In this document: piece by piece, positions 58,495-64,000 of the stretch
How positions within the stretch are numbered: the stretch's first letter is position 1
How the letters are laid out: every line of letters begins with the position of its first letter
NCBI GenBank assembly: GCA_022592445.1
Contig: JABYQR010000209.1
Span: 1-64,000, forward strand
Source: Cytidiella melzeri
Lineage: Eukaryota; Basidiomycota; Agaricomycetes; Polyporales; Irpicaceae
Direction of reading: 5' to 3'
Length of the DNA stretch: 64,000 bases
Made by a program: the position numbers and the translations under genes
The notes under the pieces: model-generated
Told to the model about the DNA's origin: nothing
What the model saw: only the letters and a program-made list of their open reading frames with translations
The model's database searches: none

Positions 58495-60831
58495 TCATGA
58501 GTATGTGCAGGCAGGTATACGACACAGTTGCACCCACATAATCTTTTTATAAAGCTGAGCGCGAACCTTTGTAACGGCTTCAGGATCGATCCCTGTCCAC
58601 TTAGTAAGCTGCTTCATATGATTGTTGTACTTTTCCTTGTATCCGTCTTCGGAGAACACGAGTTTGGGGTTCCGGGCCCCGCTAGTCCACACGTCCAGGC
58701 CATGCTCAAGCTACAGGAGAAGTGCAGTCCTTAGCGCATAGCATCATAAGCAGCATTAATCCATTCACCATACACAGCCCAGCTGCCAAGAATGGCACTG
58801 GAAGCGGGTTGAACTTGTCCTTGTGGATGATGCCAAAGTCGGAAGAGCTCTTGAAAAGGTACTCTTGAATTCCGCGCAGTATGATTTCTGGCTCGGCGTA
58901 GAATTCAGGATCATCAGACTCGAAGTTCTAAGATATATAAGCAACGCCACAAGAGCATTGTATGGAGACACCTGACCTTGTAAGAGTAGCGTGGAGGATC
59001 TCCCTCCCGAAGGCAGTGTTGCAGATATTGGACACGTTTCTGGTTCGTAGCTTTCACGTCCTTCCTTGTCGTATCCGATCGTAATCCATAGGCGTCAGCC
59101 ACACGACAAGCTATCTTGTCCCGGAGATGACCTCTCTTTGATGAGGCACTATTCATGATCTTGGATAGCGAAGCATCAGAGGGTAACATGCGAGAGAGGA
59201 TGTATGGTGTGCGTACTAATTTATAGATGCGGTGTACATCAGCAGTCTGAGGGTTGAAGCACCGGCTTGCGTCGTTGCAGACCTTCATCCAGTCGCTCGC
59301 CGCCCAGCCCGAAGCGGTCATGGCATCAGGAAACAGATCCACAGTAAAGATGCGCACCGTGTATAAGTCAGTGGCCTTGATGATCAGGTTCTTTGTTCCA
59401 CTGATATATTCGTTGCGACTGGGCTTTGGACGAAGCGCTGCCTGTGGGTTCACATATCCAATTGGCTCGTAAGGTTTCGGTTCTGGCGATATATGCTGTT
59501 GGTGTCTTCGCTGTAAGGTATGGTCTGAGCTTTCCTCTCGCTGATCCTGATGCCAGGCCAACGGGACCGACGCGCGCGGGTTCTGCTCCTTTTCTGCTAT
59601 CCTGCCATGAGTCGGACGATGTTGACGATTGATATCCCGCAAAGAGGTGCTGTTTTCCGTTGAATGGACAACACTGTGCTGTCGACTTGAGTTGCGAGAC
59701 AGCGAGCGTGGCCGTTCTTTCATGAAATGCAATGAGTCAGAGGCCAGACTTTTGGGGTGGAACACCGTGCACGGAGATACTTACCATGAACAGGCTCAGG
59801 TGAGCTTTGATGCAATGGACTTGGAGATGGTGTGCGCATTGGCGATGTCCCAGTCGAGAGCTGCCCTAACGGAGAAGAACGCCCGCTGGTACACAATCCT
59901 GGCTGGCCTTGAGAAGAGGGCGAGCTGTTGCCACGTCGGAATGAGCCGCGACCTGGTTGGTCCTCACAGTCATGGCTTCGACCACGGCTGTGGGAGGTCT
60001 CAAGACCTGTAGCCAATACAATGATAAGGTATTAGCTTCATACCATTACTGACGTGACAAACAAACATGTACCGCTATCATCCTGTGGGGACTTCATCAT
60101 CCGTGACTTATGACTCAGTCGCGCAAGCCTTTTGGGCGGTGATTTTGTGGTATCAACCACACCCTCTGATACAAACTCAAGCACAATGGTTAGCCTGCTG
60201 TGTACCAAAGATATGTAGGAACGGCGTGGACTTACCGAGGAAGGATCTTCAGATTCCATCCCATCTTCCGATTCATACTCGTGCTCATCATTTGAGCCAT
60301 CTGCACGCTCAATACTGCGCTGCCGTATCTCTGTGGTGAGTACATGATTCTTGACTACCACACGACAATCGAGGTAATTAGTTGGCACACACGACAACAG
60401 CGCTGACAAATGTTACATACCGCGTACTTGACGTTTGAGCACTGCGAGTTCTTGAAGGGCTTTGTGCAGCTTCTTCTGTGTTGCTGTCTCAGCGTTGTTG
60501 TCTACGGTAGTGCATCACAAGTTCAGGTTATTCCTGACACGTCACAGTATGAATACGTACCAGTTTCTTTTTGTTTCGCAGATCTTTTCCGCAGCCGCAC
60601 AGCGTCTGGAGGAAGGATGTCTTTGGGTGTCACTTCTGTACGAGGGCCACGTCGATGTTTTTTCTTGCGTTGAGTGCTAGTGGAAGAAGCTAGGAAATCA
60701 AACATCAGCTTATACCAAACACTTGTACTCGACGTCAGAGCTGACAGTGTGCAGAAAATCGCACCTTCAGGTCTGTCGAGATTATCCTCATTTTCAGAGA
60801 GGATGGCCCGCTTTGATGACGGCAGCGGCAT
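58495..60831 (-). CDS. DUF6532-like multi-exon gene
   Basis: A spliced minus-strand gene. The probable start at 60831 (MPLPSSKRAILSENE) is followed by short exons: 60831-60765, 60689-60561 (basic, KKKHRRGPR), 60501-60421 (a coiled coil, KALQELAVLKRQ) and 60330-60236 (acidic). Small exons near 60190-60020 lead to the main exon (about 59720-58975), and two C-terminal exons end at 58495. Introns are 50-90 nt with GTAAGT/GTACGT donors. The main exon has the helical core typical of DUF6532 proteins of Agaricomycetes (FTVDLFPDAMTASGWAASDW, KRGHLRDKIACRVADAYGL). The end has LVFSEDGYKEKYNNHMKQL. It is divergently paired with a Plavaka transposase, so it is probably the transposon's second gene. Molecular function is unknown. 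Confidence 0.7.
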
Positions 60832-60970
60832 TGTAAAAAAGCTCGACAGCAGGAGTGTGGTAGGGAAAAGCGAGCAGAGAGGTGAGAGTCCGGCTGCAAG
60901 TGTGCCGGAAAATTGCAAGTGTCTGTGCGTCAACCATCCTCACCCTTTTGCATCTGATCCTGGTCCTCCG
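60832..60970. promoter_or_regulatory. shared intergenic region of the divergent pair
   Basis: 139 bp separate the start of the DUF6532-like gene (minus) from the proposed ATG of the transposase (plus). A short bidirectional promoter would serve both. No clear TATA box seen. Confidence 0.4.
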
Positions 60971-63900
60971 ATGCCCTCCTACGTCTGCTTTTACTGTGGT
61001 GCTGAGAAACTCACTGCTCAAAGCCTTCGAAAACACATTCAGCACAGAGACGACTGTAAAACCGCGTTTTACGCACGTCTCACATGCAGACCTTCAGCGA
61101 ACGACGACTGTTTGTCTCCCGGACTTCTTGCATCTCTGCAAGTCTCTGAAAATCATGTGGAGCCTGTCACAGACAACAGCAGCAGTGTATCTCCCGCAGC
61201 GACGAGCTTCAACTACTTACCTGAGGAAAGTTCAAGTTCTTCGCGTTCACGGTCAGACTCTACCAACGTTGCAGAACTACAGCCACCATCAAAACGGGCA
61301 CGGGTTGATGATGAAGAGGAGATGGAGCCGGGTGGACTGCCAAGAGACCCATTTTGCCACTTTCCTGGAGATCAGTACTCAGCGGGCCAAACGTACGGGA
61401 AGGGGCCAAATGTCTTTGAGGCGATGGCAGAGGCTAGGAGGAAGGAGGGCATATCTGACCAGGATCCCTGGGCACCCTTTGCGAGCGGGGAAGAGTGGGA
61501 ATTTGTGCGATGGGCGATGCAGTCAGGGGTCAGTCAGGGTGACATTGATAAGTACCTGAAACTCGAGATGGTGAGTGTTTTGTGTGGCTATACCAGAGAC
61601 ATCTCTGACCTTGATCAGACTCGAACACGTTCGGGACTGTCCTTCAAGAACAAACAGTCGTTCTTCGCTAAGGTTGACAGTCTTCCGAAGGGCCCAAATT
61701 GGCAGTGTGAGGTTTGGGAGGTGAAAGGCACGGAGGTCGACGAGAACGAGAACATGAGAACAGAAGTGGTCGAGCTCTGGAAACGCAATCCTGTCGAGTG
61801 TATCAAAGACCTCTTAGCCAATCCAATGTTCGCAGATCACATGCGATACGAGCCAGAGAGGTTGTATGAAGATAAAGATGGGAAGCGGCCGATATTCAAC
61901 GAAATGTGGACGGGAGAGTGGTGGGAAAAGCTGCAGGTATGTTACTTTCCAACCCTGTATCTGGAGTTTCATGATGATGATGGTCGTGGGTGAGATAGAA
62001 ACTCTTACCAACAGGCGCAACTATTGTACCTGTCATTCTTGCCTCAGATAAGACCCAACTCTCGACGTTCAGCGGTGACAAGTCCGCATGGCCTGTTTAC
62101 CTCACCATTGGTAATATATCAAAGGACCTCCGACGCTCACCTTCCGCACGTGCTACTGTGCTCATTGGATACCTTCCTGTCTCGAAGCTTGAATGCTTTT
62201 CGAAGGCAGAGCGCTCAGCAAAGATCTATGAACTCTTTCATCAGTGTATGTCGTCGCTCTTAGAGCCATTGGTCCAAGCAGGCACGAATGGCGTGGAAAT
62301 GGTCTGTGCCGACGGGTTCATTCGCCACGTATACCCTATCATTGCGGCTTACGTTGCAGATCACCCTGAGCAGTGTCTGGTTGCGTGCACAAGAGAGAAT
62401 GCCTGCCCCAAGTGTCAAATTAGCCCTGATCATCGAGGTGAGACACATCACTCACCCTTCCGTGATCCAGAGCAGACGAAGTCCTGGATCGATGATGCTT
62501 TACACGGCTGGCCTCGCGCAGCTAAGGACGCAAATATCCGCCCTATCAAACCGTTCTGGGCATCCTTACCTCACTGCGACATTTTCCAGGCTCTAACTCC
62601 TGACATACTCCATCAGCTGCACAAAGGGATGTTCAAAGACCACTTGGTCAAGTGGACGACGGCATGCGTGGGAGGAAAGGAGACGGAAATTGATCGTCGC
62701 TATCAAACAATGACTGCTCACCCTGGTCTTCGACACTTCAAACGCGGCATTTCTTTGGTATCACAATGGACAGGAGCTGAGTATAAGCACATGGAGAAAG
62801 TTTTCCTTGGCGTCATTGCAGGTTCCGCAGATCAGAGAGTTGAAGGCGCAGTTCGTGCTGTGCTTGACTTCATTCACTACGCCCACTTCGAGACGCAAAA
62901 CGAGGACTCTCTTAGCCGCCTCAAAGCCTCATGGAGAGCATTTCATGACACCAAGAGTGTGTTCCTAGAGCTCGGAGTACGTCAGCACTTCAACATTGCG
63001 AAGCTACATTCCATGTCACACTACGTACGTTCAATCCGGCTTCTTGGAACAGCTGATGGGTACAACACCGAGAACCCTGAACGGTTGCACATCGACTTCG
63101 CCAAAATTGCCTACCGCGCAAGCAACAAGAAGGACTACATCAAGCAAATGACAAAATGGTTAGAACGTCAAGACTCGATGCAGCGCTTTCAAGCGTACCT
63201 GGAATTCTTCCACCCCACTTTGAAGAGTGGCAGTACATCGGGAACAGCGGAAGACGAGGGCGATAGTGATAATGAGCACGCGGAAGGTGGTGAACAAGAG
63301 GATGAGGACAGAGAACACCAAGCTGAGTATAATATTGCAAAGCGCGTACCTTTCCCTCGGATGTCCATTGCGACAATCGAGAATGACATGGGCGCTGTTG
63401 ACTTCAAGAAATGCCTAGGGAAATTTCTACAAGAACGGTTGTCTTCATCAGTGCGAGAGATTGATGTTGATGAACTAACGCATGTAGAGGTATACAAGCA
63501 GTTCAAGCGTGACCTGCCGTTGATGAGCCAGGTTTCGAAGAAGTCATCTGTCGACATCATTCGCGCTGCTCCTCCTCTGCCCGCTCAAGGTCGCCGTCAA
63601 GCAGTCCCTGCTCAGTTCTCCACTGTCCTTGCCTTCAAAACATCTGGCGACCACGGAGAAAAAAGTCGTACAGGGGTAGTGAACCCAATAGCAGGTGCGT
63701 GCGAGTACTATGCTCTCTCATTTTGGCTCAGTCACTGACTGCCACTGACTCATTGCATAGGACTCACCGTTGGTGAAGTACACTTGATTTTCAATGTACC
63801 ACGCAAGTACCAGGCTGCGTCAGAATGCCCTCTGGCATACATGGAGTGGTTCACAGGCTTGGAAAGTTGGAACCACAGTATCGGCATGTTTTCTGTTTCT

Positions 63901-64000
63901 CCCTCAACCCGTAATCACCGTCGCCGCGCGTCGATTATCCCCATAACTCAGATTCAACGCACCTGTCATCTAATACCGGTTTTTGGCACGGCGATGGATA
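60971..64000 (+). CDS. Plavaka-family transposase (3' end outside window)
   Basis: Exons: 60971-61570, 61619 to about 61940, about 62015-63694, 63761 onwards. Introns are 48 nt (61571-61618), about 74 nt and 66 nt (63695-63760). The protein starts MPSYVCFYCGAEKLTAQSL with a C2H2-like finger, then an acidic Ser-rich linker and the conserved WAPFASGEEWEFVRWAM block. After intron 2 comes the core: PVILASDKTQL, WPVYLTIGNISKDLRR, VLIGYLPVSKLECF, the CADGFIRHVYPI/AAYVADHPEQC segment with a CPKC pair, then DILHQLHKGMFKDHLVKW. The last exon has the RRRASIIPITQI and CHLIPVFG motifs. This matches Plavaka transposases of basidiomycetes (related to Kyakuja/CACTA-like). The intron 2 donor is uncertain: GTATGT puts the frame one base off, GTTACT at 61941 keeps it. 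No stop is seen, so it may be active. Confidence 0.85.

Overview
The window looks like a transposon-packed, gene-poor stretch of an Agaricomycete (mushroom-type basidiomycete) genome. The evidence is a Plavaka-type DNA transposase with 50-75 nt introns beside a DUF6532-like gene, a Tad-like LINE with RNase H, Ty3/gypsy and Ty1/copia elements of fungal type, and a few short-intron host genes. No rRNA, tRNA, CRISPR or prokaryotic operon was seen. Perhaps 8 kb is plausible host sequence. The rest is mobile DNA, much of it nested.

Layout. 1-5878: gypsy family A, copy 1 (minus), with ORF0, gag, protease and RT, interrupted by a 757-bp solo LTR. 5879-7092: a decayed copia pol fragment into which gypsy A jumped. 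7093-14717: a non-autonomous Helitron-like repeat split by copia B (minus, 7247-14215), which is itself split by another Helitron-like copy (10071-11887). 14718-18406: gypsy family B (minus), cut at both ends by Helitron-like sequence. 18407-26453: a second Helitron-like 5' part, a low-copy region with a decayed protein kinase gene (about 21378-23639), and a captured gene fragment joined to a third Helitron-like 3' end. 26703-33676: gypsy A copy 2, scrambled by a gag deletion, a 1.86-kb ORF-bearing LTR-like insertion and two solo LTRs.

33689-47133: a small secreted-protein gene whose coding end (33689-33931) lies about 12.9 kb from its probable TATA box and first exon (46849-46925). The young copia C (34253-46848, LTRs that look identical, target duplication CGATG) landed in its leader. 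Copia C carries two extra ORFs ahead of gag, one with an OTU-protease-like motif. It also hosts a 4.1-kb chromovirus (41234-45382, target duplication CTCAT) that lacks protease and RT but keeps integrase and chromodomain. 47134-55640: a near-complete LINE (minus) with a 1694-residue intact ORF2 and an ORF1 broken by one TGA. 58495-64000: a head-to-head pair, a DUF6532-like gene (minus) and a Plavaka transposase (plus, running off the window), probably one DNA transposon.

The insertion order can be read from nesting and target duplications. The copia A fragment and gypsy B are old. Gypsy A, copia B and the Helitron-like repeats came in between, in alternating waves. Copia C and then the chromovirus are the newest.
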